Shown one piece after another: positions 1 to 11,743 of a stretch of 64,000 nt of DNA. Location of the stretch: positions 3,877,434 through 3,941,433 of the forward strand of contig NC_092795.1 of assembly GCF_918797505.1 (NCBI RefSeq), read 5' to 3'. The stretch's first letter is position 1, and each line of letters opens with the position of its first letter. The notes under the pieces are model-generated. The model was not told where the DNA came from and ran no database searches. It saw nothing but the letters and a program-made list of their open reading frames with translations. Origin of the DNA: Bemisia tabaci (taxonomy: Eukaryota > Arthropoda > Insecta > Hemiptera > Aleyrodidae). Position numbers and translations under genes: made by a program.

Positions 1-46
1 CCTCTTCAAGGAGAGGGGCTCTCTGAGGGGCGACTATGAATACTGC

Positions 47-548
47 CGTGCTAAGGAAGAACGCCGTATGAACCTCCAGGCGTTGCCAAATTCCCTCTGA
101 TAAAATACGAACTTATTGGGGCAATTGTAAGTGGACCGAGTTAAACAGAAAGGAACCAAGCCACATCAGCTATTGCCAAATTTAATTGGGCAATTTAATT
201 TTTTACATGAAAACGGTAGGGCAGATTTTCGTGCAAATTTCAGTGAATTTTCTCCCTCGTACGAAGCAAATTCCTCATCATTTTCACAGAAATCTGCACA
301 AACATCCTTTCATAAAAAATTGAATTGCCCACTTAATTTTGGCAACAGCTGATGTGGCTTGGTTCCTTTCTGTTAAACTCGGTCCAAGTATTCTCCTTCC
401 AATTTTTCAGACTATTTTGTTCGCAATTTAATCTAAAATATCCGAAAATTTTGAGGGAAAATATGCTTAAATTTCGTTGAAAATACATGTTTTATCCGGG
501 GAAATTTGGCAACTCTCGAGTGCTCATACGACGTTCTTCCTGAGGACG
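47..548. mobile_element. MITE family A, copy 1 (interrupted)
   Basis: The ends are inverted: left ggaagaacgccgtatgaa with gttgccaaatt inside, right ttggcaactctcgagtgctc then catacgacgttcttcc. The same ends recur at about 1798-2043 and 15803-16041, with decayed or single-ended copies near 15525-15785, 21590, 25560-25650 and 54140-54390. A second element sits inside this copy. Confidence 0.75.
133..385. mobile_element. Foldback MITE nested in family A copy
   Basis: A near-perfect hairpin, ends ggaccgagttaaacagaaag and its complement, about 55 bp of matching arm before AT-rich interior. It is flanked on both sides by AAGT (129-132 and 386-389), a direct 4-bp target duplication. The open frame across it is a by-product of the arms. 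Confidence 0.8.
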
Positions 549-1067
549 GGAGAGTAGGGCCCTAAATAAGGGGGATGGGATGGCGTCCCGCGGGGTTATT
601 TTCATCCTATTTCCCGGCGCGGCGTCTTGGGGGTGTTATTGTGCGGATGCAGGCGAGGGCTCGGAAGGTGACGTCATTCCAGCTGGACAGTCAAGATAAA
701 CATTCAATGCGAGATTGGACGGGGGGGAAATTCAATCTTGGAAAAAAGCGCGGAGGGATAATCGGCGACAGCCTCACGGAACACTCGCACTTTTGATCCT
801 GGCGCGTCGCCGGCGCGGGTGCACGCGGCATAAATCCCGGATTTACGTAAGGAGGACGTTGGGTTTACGTCGTTCTTATCGGGAGGGGGACGGGAGCTCC
901 TTCGAGCTAAGCCCCTCGGCTTAGGTCCCACTTTGTTTCCATGATCTGTAGCGCTGTACCTTTTAGGATTACTTTTACTTCCGTGGAAAATTCGCGGTTT
1001 CGATTATCGGGAACTCTAGATTGAGCACGTCGCCGGGCTGCCGGGTGTCTGTTAAAACCATCGCGCA
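549..1067. other. GC-rich stretch without assignable gene
   Basis: Overlapping short frames on both strands occur because stops are rare in this GC-rich DNA. None shows a domain or splice context, and I see no repeat structure. Confidence 0.4.
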
Positions 1068-1445
1068 CGGAGAAAAAAACCTCGTGCGTGGAACCCGAAG
1101 TTTAGGTCATCTGGATCTCTCAAGTTTTCGGGTTGAGCATCTTAACACTTTAGGTCTAGCTGTCGAGGTTCGGATCACACATCTGAAACTTCAGTTTTTA
1201 CATCTCAAGTACTTCGGTTTTCAGATCCGAAAAACTTCGGTTCTCACATCTGAAGTACTTCAGATGTAAAAACTGAAGTTTCAGATGTGAAAACCAAAGT
1301 ATACTTCAGATGTAAAAACTGAAATTTCAGGTGTGTGATCCGAACCCCGACAGCTAGACCTATAGTGTTCAGATGCTCAATCCGAAAACTTCAGAGATCC
1401 ATACGACCTAAACTTCGGGTCCCACGCACGAGGTTTTTTTCTCCG
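1068..1445. mobile_element. Foldback element with internal ATCTGAAGT repeats
   Basis: The ends cggagaaaaaaacctcgtg and cacgaggtttttttctccg are exact complements. The pairing continues through cgtggaacccgaagtttagg into a centre with repeated acatctgaa/acttcag words. Total 378 bp, non-coding. Confidence 0.8.
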
Positions 1446-1797
1446 TAAGTAGTATACCGTTCGGTTAAAATAATCAACGATAAACAGAGCCCCAGTCCAT
1501 TTTTTCTAACTTCAAGTACCCGCAGTCCTGCACCTAAAGTTCCATCCCTCCTCAACCCTTCCCTTTCTTAATACGCTCATCGTGATTTTTGATGCATTTC
1601 CCATGGGATAAAACTCAGATTTTGCTGTAGCTGAAGTTTTCAACAGGCCCACCATAGGCACGTCTAAAAAACTTAAGTTGGTCAAGCCCTAGATAAAATA
1701 CGAATCCCTACCCTTCCATGATTTCCTTTAGGGTTGAAGAGTTGCGTGGCATTTCGACGGAGAAGAGGACTCCCGTGTACTTCTCGACAATGCTGCT

Positions 1798-2043
1798 CTC
1801 CTAAAGAAGAACTCCGTATGAACATTCAGGCGTTGCCAAATTCCTTTTGATAAAACACGAATTTCCTGATCAACTAATGAATATTTTTCTTCCGGTTTTT
1901 CTGATAATTTTGCTCGCGATCCCGCCGAAGAGTCCTGAAAATTTCAAGGAAAAATATTTATAATTCCTTCAAAAATAAACATTTTATGGAAGGAAACTTG
2001 GCAATTCTCGAATGTTTATACGGCGTTCTTCCCTAGGACGGCA
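1798..2043. mobile_element. MITE family A, copy 2
   Basis: Left end aagaagaactccgtatgaac with gcgttgccaaatt, right end ggcaattctcgaatgtttat then acggcgttcttcc. It is the same size class (about 245 bp) as the copy at 15803-16041. Confidence 0.75.
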
Positions 2044-3017
2044 GAATGATGCTCGTGTGTATGTTTGCATCGAGGTACGTGTAAGGGAATGAAATCTCCG
2101 AGTGGTAGAAATCTTTGTCAATCTTGGCTGTTTGCCCACTTGGAATTAAGATAAACTCTTCCATTCGTGTGTTTTTCATTAGTTTCGACGAGTGTAGCCC
2201 GGTACCGAGAGCGCCCGCCAGTTGAGAGCCTCGTCCCGCTACGTGCAGCGTGTAGCCTGCTTTCATTTACGGGTTCATTTGGAGCCTCGTAAGTTGTAGA
2301 AATGTACGCCAAGGCTACGCCCCATTATCGCGTCACCAACGATCACCTACAAACACCTTTTTTCGCGAGTGTCCATCCCTTTTCGCTGCTGACATCCATG
2401 TAGGCTCATTTTTTTAAAATATATTTTGCGTATTACTTGACTATCGATTTCAAGAATCAGTCCGCTGATCGCCTCGGATCCATCACACCCAAAAGTTGCG
2501 CGGTAACTGGGTGAGATTGAAGAAAATAAGGTCATGCTTACATGAGAAGCTTCGAAAAAACGTGTAAAGTCTGATATGGACGCATTTATAATAATTGACA
2601 TATGAAAAACAGAGAAAAAAAGAAGAAGAACGAGGGAGAAGAAGAGAAAGAAGGGACGAAACCCTTTTAATATATTTTGAAAATTGCTGGATTTAAAGTA
2701 TAAAATAAGAGATAAGGGTTTGTTCATCACGATTCTGCGAATTCTACCTTCACACTTGTTTAAGACCAAAACTTAACTAAGCAACAGCAGTCATTGAAAA
2801 CAATCTTCATCATTCGGCAAAAAACTAAAATCAGTTTTATCAATGATGCTTCGCGTGCCGCACATCGCCGCGCCGCGAACTAGGTATATAACCGCGAACG
2901 TAGAGAAAGCCAAAACGCCTTCAATTTCTACGCATGCAACACGCACATCCATAGAGCACGAATAGTTGTATCACGGCGCCTTGATGAAAATTGCCATAGC
3001 TTTGTTCTCCAATTTCA
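2044..3017. other. No supported gene
   Basis: Open frames of up to 140 codons on the minus strand have no recognisable domain and biased hydrophobic composition. A segment at 2905-2975 (cgccttcaatt... acatccat... cgaatagttgtatc) is a diverged copy of a repeat also seen at 26985-27070, 27180-27270 and, inverted, 49840-49930. Confidence 0.4.
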
Positions 3018-3398
3018 ATGGAGATGTTGCATGTGTGAGGAATTTGCGATTTGACTGTGGATTCTTGTGTAAAAGTTCGCGAGAAACACAATGGTGCCGC
3101 CACTGGTTTTCTCCGAAATCAACTCCCAAGCTCAAAAAGAGCTGTCAATTTGAGGCCAAAATGGAGGGGATATCCTATGCCATCCTGGGAGTCCACCTCC
3201 ACATCAAGACGAACTCTCCACGCAAAGATAGGGAGCAAATACATTGACAGGGCTGCCACTTTATTTGGAGACTCTAAAACTGAAAGCACGGCATCCCTGC
3301 TAATGTATTTGCTCCCTATCTTTCGCTATCTTCTCGCGAATTTTTACACAAGAATCAAAATCCAAATCGCAAATTCCTGACACTCGCAACATCTCCAT
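3018..3398. mobile_element. Foldback element, about 381 bp
   Basis: Left atggagatgttgcatgtgtg pairs with right cactcgcaacatctccat. Pairing continues through aatttgcgattt, ttcttgtgtaaaa and a second inner pair around tagggagcaaatacatt. Confidence 0.75.
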
Positions 3399-4062
3399 TA
3401 TGGGCCCGGCGGGAGCTCAAAAAACTCGCTAATTCCTCACGCCGATTGTGAGATGTGCGTTTAGGAGCTCATCGTTTACTTGCGAGCCGTATGCCATTGA
3501 AAGCGAAACTGTTATTTTTACTCCGAGCGAAGTTCGCAACAGCCCCATTCTGAGCGGATACGACGGACGCTCTCATTCTCAGCGTTCGGACGTCCAGTTC
3601 TCACTCGGAAGGTATTCCACCCCCGTAAACGACCCATAAGTGCCCTCTAATGTGAGCAATTGGAATTTTAATGCGAGCCATGAATTTCGACGGGACGGAG
3701 GAGGGGTGACGGGGCGCGCAGCCCCGCGCATTTCGCGCTCTCGGCGAGAGCTCTCAGCGCGTCGCCCTTAATTTGCTCGGCTAACGCTCGCCGAGTGCAT
3801 CATGCTAATTAACGCGAGGAGCGCCATCCTCGGAACCCGTAAGGAGTTCCAGTCGTGTCGAGTGTGAATTAGGTTAAAACTACATGTAGTTTCATAGACT
3901 ACCATCCTTGGGCTCCTCACGTATCGTCGCATGAAGCTGCGGGAAACGGAATGGGGTAAAAATTAAAGGTTAGAAATTTCTGAAACAGCAGTCCGTGACA
4001 AATGGTGATATCAAAAACATGGGAGAGAAAACGGGAAATAAGGCTGAACATATTTTTAAAAA
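3399..4062. other. No supported gene
   Basis: Mixed composition with a short GC-rich patch near 3690-3860. No coding, splice or repeat evidence. Confidence 0.35.
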
Positions 4063-4138
4063 AAGGAAAAGAAGTAAAAATTAAAAGGAAAAGAAGTAAA
4101 AATTAAAAGGAAAAGAAGTAAAAATTAAAAGGAAAAGG
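4063..4138 (+). repeat. Tandem repeat, 22-bp unit
   Basis: More than three head-to-tail copies of gaaaagaagtaaaaattaaaa (period 22). Confidence 0.85.
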
Positions 4139-4439
4139 AGGCGTAACAAGAAGTGAAAGAGAACTACGGAGAGGGAGAGTAGAATAAGAAGGAGAGCAAA
4201 AAGATGCGAAATCAAATAATTCGGAAAAATGAACATGTTCAAAAGACTCAAAAAACAAGGCAGTATGGATGAAGAAGTTGGACCGAGAAAAAGATTCTCG
4301 GTACCACAGTGCAAGGATTTTGGAGCACTTTAAAGGTCAAAGTTGACATGGATTCACCTTCTTTAATGGCTTTTCTGAAAATTGGGAAATGAAGATTGGG
4401 CATTTTTGAGTTTCAAAGTTGGAGTGTTTTTATTCTTAG

Positions 4440-4735
4440 AGATTCAAATAGAAAGAGAAGGAATGAAGAGGTGAATAAAGAAAAGAGAGAGATAAAACAG
4501 AGGAGGAGGGGAAAAAGGAGAGGGAAAGGGGAAGAAAGAGGAGGAAAAGAAGGAAAAGGAGGGGAAGAAGGAGAAGGGGAAGGAGGAGGAAAGGATGGAG
4601 GCGGAAGACGAATATTTCATTCGTCGTATTTTTTCCTACTTCTTCCTCTCCTTCTACCTAATGAGGTAGATTCCTCTCTTTCTCTTCCACCTTCTTCCCC
4701 TTCTCATCCTCCTCCTTCCTTTTTCCTTCCTATTA
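4440..4735. repeat. Purine-rich then pyrimidine-rich tract
   Basis: About 170 bp of almost pure A/G (4440-4610), then cttcctctcc-type DNA to 4735, so the two halves could fold back. The long frame of charged Lys/Glu/Gly residues here is a composition artefact. Confidence 0.75.
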
Positions 4736-4753
4736 CTCTGCTTTCAAAAAACA

Positions 4754-4990
4754 CACTGGAAAAAAAACCGTTGGATCTTGAGTCCAGACTCTTAAAAACA
4801 TCGACAAGAAAAAACACTCTTGATTCAATCGGATTTTTGCTTAAATCAAGAACCAAGCCTCTTAATTTGAGCGGATTTCCTTTTGATTTGAGCAAAAATC
4901 TGATTGAATCAAGAGTATTTTTTCTTGTCAATGTTTTCAAGAGTCTGGACTCTAGATCCAATGTGTTTTTTTTTTTTTTTTTTTCCAGTG
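4754..4990. mobile_element. Foldback MITE, CACTGGAAAA ends
   Basis: TIRs cactggaaaaaaa / tttttttccagtg, with arms pairing for about 100 bp (gagtccagactcttaaaaac..., ttgattcaatcgg). Flanking dinucleotide CA on both sides. Confidence 0.82.
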
Positions 4991-5309
4991 CACCCGTTAC
5001 TGCGTACGCTGAAACGTACATCCTTTCCTCACTTTTTCACGATTTCTGACTTTACCGACAACTTAATCCTGACAACGTGCTTAAAAAGTCCCTGATTATC
5101 TTCTCATCCCTTTGTTTTTACCATAGTATACCCTAGTATACCATAGTATTACCCTATATGCTTGAATTTCTTGTCACTGGAGAAAAAATGGAATCTTACA
5201 CCATAACAAGCCAGTTACTCGGTCCAATTTTCGCGTCGACATTTCAAATCCGAAAATCCCTTGACCATGTGGTCAACAGTCCCTGACTTCCCCGGTCTGC
5301 CCTATCGCT

Positions 5310-5473
5310 CAATGGCGAGGCGTGAATAATCAATTGGCGACAATTCCCTACTTGAAGCTATGGTAAAAGACCAGTTATTCAGGAGATAGTTGCGAACACC
5401 CTGTTTATCGATCCTTTTCCGTAGGTTTAAATGGCAGATAAATCGATGTATCGCAATGCACGCCACGCCACTG
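5310..5473. mobile_element. hAT-type MITE (family H), copy 1
   Basis: The 164-bp element ends caatggcgaggcgtgaat and cgccacgccactg. It is flanked by ctatcgct / ctgtcgct, 7 of 8 bases matching. Interior words tttatcgatccttttccgta and taggtttaaatgg are shared with the other copies. Confidence 0.82.
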
Positions 5474-6116
5474 CTGTCGCTTGCAACCTTGAGCGTTTCC
5501 AGTCGAATGTAAACGGAGTAGTTTGTGGAAACGCTGGCATGTACATCCCTATTTTTCGAACACCGAATGCAGTGAAAACTTTTACGAGATCGCTCATACA
5601 ATAAACCATATCTCTGTCCGACTTTCGCGTATCGGGCGCGCCGCCATAAATATGAAAAAACAGGGCATGGACCATCAAACGAGATATATCTTCATCAAAA
5701 TTGGAGGAACAAGACGTAAGTTACCGAACGAATAGTTGTTGGGAAGCATCAACTTGGAAAACCTCCAAGATAGCTGAAAGACTCTGAGTCGGAGCGTCTA
5801 TTCAAAGGCAGCAATGCCACTCCGAGCTCTCCGCTGAAAGAGATATGGCGGAAGAGATTGAGTTCCTCAACTTTTTAATGAAATGAATGGACAAATTAAA
5901 CTTCCGAGCGTGTCGAAGCTAAACGAAACTTTGGATTTCTAATTTTTATTTTTCTTTCAAAAACTTGATGACACCTTGAGCAGACTCGTAGCGATGACGA
6001 GGAACAAATGAACTCGGTGGCCTGTTGCACTAATTTAGAAAAAATTTCTCCATCGATAATATATTTGACAAATAGGACAAACAGATGTAAAGATTTTAAC
6101 CGTGATTGAATTTCAA
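5474..6116. other. No supported gene
   Basis: Several short frames, none with a domain or splice context. No tandem or inverted structure seen. Confidence 0.35.
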
Positions 6117-6484
6117 AATGGACGTATTTATGCTGAGAGGAACTACAGACGTGTGGGAAAGATGGGAGTGTGCTCGTGCAAGCTGAATAAGAATGGAAAA
6201 GTGGGTGTGATCCGTTTTGGGCAAATGAAAAAGCGGGATTGGACATTGATCGACAGGAACCAAGAGCCAAAGCATGCTAACTCTTGAGCCGTTGGCATGT
6301 AACAAGAGCCTTGTGGATACGGCTCATGAGTCTAAGACTCAGATCCGTGAATCGTTGTCTCCGTCGTCGCCGGTGACGTCACTGGCGCTTTATAATTCCC
6401 AGTCTTTCTTAGGGCCCTCAACTGACTAGTACACTCCTTCTTTTCCACCCGTTTCTAGTTCCATTCAGCAGAAATACGTCCGAA
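6117..6484. mobile_element. MITE family N, copy 1
   Basis: Shares atggacgtatttatgct..., agacgtgtgggaaagat, a g/tgtgctc block and the closing cctgtttcta... aaatacgtcc with the copy at 19574-19917. The TIR word ggacgtattt is also that of palindromic family D. Confidence 0.65.
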
Positions 6485-7002
6485 TAGAGGATTGTTACGT
6501 GTCACCTCTGTGTGACAACTTTCTCTTTGCCTACTTTTTTATCCAACACCGTTAAAAATCAATAGACCATATTCGATAACGGTTCGATGTATCGTTTGGT
6601 TCAAAACAATAGAACATAACCTCAAACCAAACAACTAAAAGGATTTAAGTTGGAAAAGCTGAAAATGAGAAAATTCCTGACAATTTCTCACTACATTGGC
6701 ATTTGGTACTCAAAAGAATGAAAAATCTGTTACAAAAGACCCGTTCCCTCAGATTTCTGAATTTACTTTTGAGGCTGTGTTTATGTTTTGAACCAATCGA
6801 TATCGATACAATCTCACCCGTTTGATGTATCGAATACTATCTATGATTTACTCTGAGTGAATAGCTGCGTGAAAAAAAAATCCAGCGCGAATTGCGCGCC
6901 GTACTCTGAGTGAATAGATCAGAGCGTAAAAACCACCAACAACGGACGAATTATTTGAGGTACCTCAAGTAGCGTGAATTCAAGGTCTCTCAGTACGAGC
7001 GC

Positions 7003-7075
7003 AGAATGGCAAAGTGGTGGAGCACTCGTTTATCATCGCCGCGACTCGGGTTCAAATCCATGCTGCGGCAGTTCC
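7003..7075 (+). repeat. tRNA-derived SINE head
   Basis: A perfect RNA polymerase III A box TGGCAAAGTGG (7007-7017) and B box GGTTCAAATCC (7049-7059) at normal tRNA spacing. No good acceptor stem or anticodon arm forms, so this is a SINE promoter head, not a tRNA gene. Flanking ctctgagtgaatag words (6848, 6903) and cactcagagtaac (7156) suggest it lies within a larger composite repeat. Confidence 0.6.
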
Positions 7076-7229
7076 GTTGTACGTTTGCCTGTCAGATTTT
7101 CACTCCGGCCAGAGCGCGAAATTCGCGCCGAGCTTATTTCGCGCCGGATCCATGCACTCAGAGTAACAGGTGCTCAAAATAGCAACTGAGTTAGCGTGAA
7201 TTTCGCGCCGGGATTTTTAACAGTGACTT

Positions 7230-8429
7230 TATTAGGCGCTGAAATGCGTTTTCACTGCAAAAAATGCTATCAAATTTGAAGTCAGCTATGCATTATGATA
7301 CCTACAGGAAGCATCAATTTGGGAAACCTCCAAGATATAGCTAAAAGATTCCGAGTCAAAGCGTATATTCGACTGTAGCAATTTGCTTTCTTTCAAAAAC
7401 TTTATGACGGTAAAAGCAGAATAAAAGCGACGAAGAGAACTTTTGCGATAAGGAATGACAATTTCTGGCTCGTTTTAAAGACAACTCGATTTTATTTTAA
7501 AATGAGCCAGAAAATTTAGTTCCTTATTGCAAAAGGTAGTCCAAATCTGCAGTGTTTGAACGCAGTACCCTGTTCAACTAATTCGTATGAAATTTCCTCA
7601 CCGATGAAGACCTTTACTCGACAAACTTCACAAACAATTTACACATTATAAAACAGATGACTCATATCGGTTTCATGCCAAAAGCGCAAATTTTCACCTC
7701 TGTATGACAATTATATCTGATGATTTTTTGGATCGAGTTTAGCAGAAAAATGCATAAAGCCGAACCAAGTTTGAACCAAGAAAAATAGGTTTGAAGTAAT
7801 ATTCCTTCCTGAAGACTCACAGTTGAAGACGAAGTTTGACGATTATCTTCACATTCAAAATATTTGCTCTCGACTCAGAATTTCTGACACGAAACGATGT
7901 TTCTGCAGATTGAAAACTACTGAAAACTCATTTTTGTCCGAAATGTGACTCGGTGCGTTCTTGAGCTGCTTGGTCCATTACCGATTATCCAATTTACGAG
8001 GCACTAAAATGCGTGTTCACTGTGCCTAGCAAAGGCGCGTTGGCCAAGTTATAGTAACAAGGACAGTTAAATTATGAAATATTAAGCCAGATATTGAATC
8101 AAGATACACTTTTACTTACCTCTAGTAAGGTGCTTCAATGTCTTTATATAGTATGGTACAAATTTTCAGAGAGACAGACCGATTTTTTAATTCCACCCGT
8201 TTTGAAGGAGAATAAGAACACACAGACCGGTTGAAAACAGTTTCAAGTCGAATTCAGTTTATGACGCCCGTAGCATTACTCTCGCACACGTGGCTTAACA
8301 TAGATGCTTCCAAGGCAGCCCGTATTTTTTCTGACATTTGTAAAATCATTCACTCATAAGACTTGGCGATGCATCTGACCTGAAGCTCGATGCTAAAGGG
8401 TCCAATTTCAGTCCTCGAGTCGCTGTGAA
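7230..8429. other. No supported gene; partial inverted pair inside
   Basis: At 7465-7553 aatttctggctcgttttaa pairs with ttaaaatgagccagaaaatt, and the text resembles the 143-bp MITE at 21441-21583. Nothing else was identified. Confidence 0.4.
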
Positions 8430-9510
8430 CCCGTCAAACCGTCGACCAACTTGGTGTGCGCGATCGTTCAAAAGGGGTTAAGAAAATATGTTTGCAGCGC
8501 CGCTGTAACTCACTGTGTGTATATTCTAATTATTCATGATAAAACAGTTTCGGTATCCGAGTAGCTCAAATTGCCCAACCATTAAAATGAAGGGGCACTG
8601 ACTACCTTGCTCGTATTTTGACTGCGATCTCACTGTGCCAAACTCAAGCGGGTTCGAAAAGGTTTCGTCAAGATGTTTCTCTTTTTTCTTTTAATTACGA
8701 CTTTTTAACCGGAACAATCGTTAGTTTAAAACTTGACTTCTTTCAACGTACGAGTCGCTTGAATTGCTCAACCATCTACGTATAGGCGCGCTGTTTCGTT
8801 TGAAGTTTCTTGTATATATTTCACTGGCGATTGCACAAGTAGAAATCAAATAGGACTTCGATAAAGTTCTTTTTGTTCAACTGTAGTTATTTGACATTCC
8901 TTTCATAGCGAAGATGAATGTAAATTAATGAAAGTAGCTGGATTTGCAGACTTTTTGAAGTGAAGGCGCACTGAGTTCTTTTGCACGTGTCCCACTCCAA
9001 CTCCAACAAGATATCTATAGGGTTATAAACAGTTTCCCCCTTTTAAATAAAATTAATTGAACTTTTGCTAGTAGGGATATCCGTATATATTAAGGGAAAA
9101 GTCTCAAATTTAATGACCACTAACAAGTTAGCGCACTGAGTTTCTTGGACGTATCCTAGATGAACAGAGCAAGATCGGTACCGATATTGAATAAAGTTTT
9201 TTTTCTTCCTTTCAAATGCAGTTAATTGAATTTTTTTAGTAGGGATATCCGCATATAGTGAGGGAAGTATCTCAGATTGAGTAAACACTAGACGTGAAGG
9301 CGCACTGAGTTTCTTGAAAGTATCTCACCGGGAATCGAACAAGATGGCTACAAACTTTAATGCAAGTTTTCCCCCTTTCAAAAGCAGTTAATTGACACTG
9401 TTTTAAGGTAGGATGTACGGATATGTTAAGTGAAGTATATTGAATTGCATAACCGCTGACGTGAAGGCGCGCTGAGTTTCTTGCGAGTATTTCACCGGAA
9501 ATCGAACAGG
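8430..9510 (+). repeat. Diverged tandem satellite, about 167-bp unit
   Basis: The landmark ggcgc(a/g)ctgagtttcttg recurs at about 8590, 8783, 8964, 9130, 9298 and 9463 (spacing 193, 181, 166, 168, 165). Each unit repeats a ttttcccccttt-type tract, gcagttaattga, agtagggatatccg and a tctcaaattg-type end. The older left-hand units are more diverged. Confidence 0.8.
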
Positions 9511-9889
9511 TAATTTACAGACTTGAATACAGTTTTATACCGCGTTTTGCGTGGATTCTTCCGAAAGTTTTTTCTGGGAAAATTCGGGGGTGGGTGGTTA
9601 TTGGGGCGCGCGAACTCTCGAGAGAAGGAGGAGCGAAGGGCGATACGCGTCGGCCTGGACGGAGCGAGGCGTGAGACTGCGGTGATCCGGTCGGAGCTCT
9701 CGGCGAGATACTCGCCCGAGTGCGCACAAAGGAACGAGTTGACGAAAATTTTGACTAAAACTCCGAGGGAGGGACATAGACAAGGGGTAACGGCAAAAGC
9801 CGGCCCACTTCCAAAATGGGCCTCTGAACAAGGTATGAAGCAAAGCAATGCGTACCAGGTTTCCTCTTCGAAATTTCACGAGGAAAACT

Positions 9890-10486
9890 GAACCGAGTTC
9901 ATCGGAAAGAGACGAACCCACATTTTCGAAACAATGGAGAATTTGCACGCAAAGTTATTATTACTTCATTTAAGAGTGCTTAAAAAACTGATTTCGCAGT
10001 ATTTTTTATAACTTTTTCCTGATATCAAAAATAGTATAAAATATATTTAAAAGTGAGAAAATGCACCGCCTAGTGACGTCATCTGGCGGCATTTACCATT
10101 AAAACGCATGTATTTTAGCAGATTAGGTTATTTTGTCCTATCTCCTCCAATAAATGTCTAATTTATGAGCCGCAGGTATCATTGCAATCAGTTCACTCAA
10201 CAGTACCTATCCACATAAACACGGAATTCATCGAATTTCAGACACCTGCAAATTTTCCATTAAGTTAAAAATGTTTTTGTGTTCCACTAGCCGTATATTT
10301 TCTCCAGCCAAATACTGGAAGTCGAAAATCAGAAATTAGTTTTTGAAAAGAGGGGTTAAAGTTTATTTTTGAGTTTATTTTTTTGGTTGAGTCTTATGCA
10401 AGAATACAACGAATTCAAACCTCTTTTTATCGGTTTCAACTTTATGTGGGTTGGTTCTTTTCCAATGAACTCGGTCCAGCTAATCT
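9890..10486. mobile_element. Longer relative of the 133-385 MITE
   Basis: Left end accgagttcatcggaaagag and right end ccaatgaactcggtcc are inverted, sharing the ccgagtt...aactcgg terminus of the element at 133-385. About 597 bp with AT-rich filler and no coding. Confidence 0.6.
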
Positions 10487-10504
10487 TACAACCATTTGCA
10501 AACT

Positions 10505-10782
10505 GAAACATAATTGATGAATAATTTGATAGACAACACTATAGAAAAGAAGACGAAAGGGATGAGGGATCCTATTGGTGGAAGCGAGTGCGGTTGCAAT
10601 AGACAAAGTAGGTAAGTAATAGAGACTAACTAACGGCAACCCATGAGAGACCCTATAGTTAGTCCATTATTTTATCCCTTAGTCCACAGGAATCTACCAC
10701 TTCAACCAATTGGATCGCTCCATACTCCTTATATGTCTTCTTTGTCAATCGCTTTGTCTATCAATTTCAACAATCAGCCCGT
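10505..10782. mobile_element. Palindromic MITE family K, copy 1
   Basis: Hairpin with tgatagacaa near the left end and ttgtctatcaatttcaacaa at the right. The interior contains tcctattggtggaagc, acaaagtaggtaa and gagaccctatagttagtcca. Matching copies are at 13598-13869 and 16655-16926. Confidence 0.72.
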
Positions 10783-10955
10783 GCCACAATTTCTTTATTT
10801 TCAAATTCCTTGACTATTTTTGCTTTTTCCGGACTCGGAAATTTTCTAATCCTCGGACTTTCTCTGAACTTGGAACACTCCTACCTCCTTTTTTCTCTTA
10901 AAATACGCTATTTTTCGCTAAACTTTTAGTAAAATGTCCTTTTTTAAAGATCGAA
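10783..10955 (+). repeat. Dispersed repeat L, inverted relative to 13425-13597
   Basis: Words such as ccacaatttctttattttca, attccttgactatttttgct and cggactcggaaattttct reappear as complements in the second copy. Both copies abut a family K element at the same side. Confidence 0.75.
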
Positions 10956-11497
10956 TGACTTAGGCATAAAGGCATTTAGTGGCAGGTCAACAGATGACAA
11001 ACCTTAAAGTGACAAGAAGAGTAATCAGTTGGAAGATCAGTAATGTTTAAGTAATTAGTGGATGTTTCAGATATTCTCTGACTTTTCCCAACAATTCCCT
11101 AAGTATTACCCGTCGTCACAAAGTCCCTGATTTTTCCGGTTTTCCAGATCGCCGGCAACCCTGCACAACTGGAGCTCTGAAAATCAACTCCTAAATGTGA
11201 TGTGAGTGTTGACAATTGACATTGATTAAATGACAAACATGCAGTTGACGTCATTTATATAATCTAAATTACATTTCATCCGCCTAAAATACATGTTGCT
11301 ACTTTGACTCCTGGAGTCCCCTGAATTTGTTTCTCTTTCTCTCTCTTTTAAATCTGTTTTTACTCGTAATTTTCATTTGTTCTTTTCTACCTCTTTTCTT
11401 TTTTTTCAATTTTGTTGACGTATGTATTGTAATTATTTGCAGTCTTTGTAATTACTTATGTATTCTTCTCTTGTTTGATAATAAAGGTCGCTAAAAA

Positions 11498-11540
11498 AAA
11501 AATAAATAAAAAAAAAAAATAAAAAAAAAAAAATAAATCC
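11498..11540 (+). repeat. A-rich tract
   Basis: About 43 bases of A with occasional T (aaaaaataaataaaa), following ataataaaggtcgct. It could be the tail of a retroposed sequence, but no target duplication is evident. Confidence 0.6.
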
Positions 11541-11743
11541 TAGTTAGGAGTTGATTTCCCCACTTTCGGTCATGGGAATCGAATGTAACTTGATGTGGAA
11601 CCTGAAAAAAAGTAAAATTCCGTGGATTTGGGCCTTCGCAACCAAGTTTAAGCCTCCGTTTCAAAGGCAAGAGAGAAAGTATCACCGAATCAAAAATTAC
11701 TTGGTTTTTAAGTTGTTAACTTTAAAAAATCAATAAATCTCGG

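Noticed and set aside
2347..2769. 140-codon minus-strand frame
   Set aside because: No domain, hydrophobic low-complexity stretch, no splice context, and it lies in repeat-rich DNA.
4396..5049. 217-codon plus-strand frame
   Set aside because: It runs through a purine tract, a pyrimidine tract and then a foldback MITE; its residues are Lys/Glu/Gly then Pro/Ser/Leu by composition only.
7003..7075. Functional tRNA gene
   Set aside because: A and B boxes are good, but acceptor and anticodon stems do not form; treated as a SINE head.
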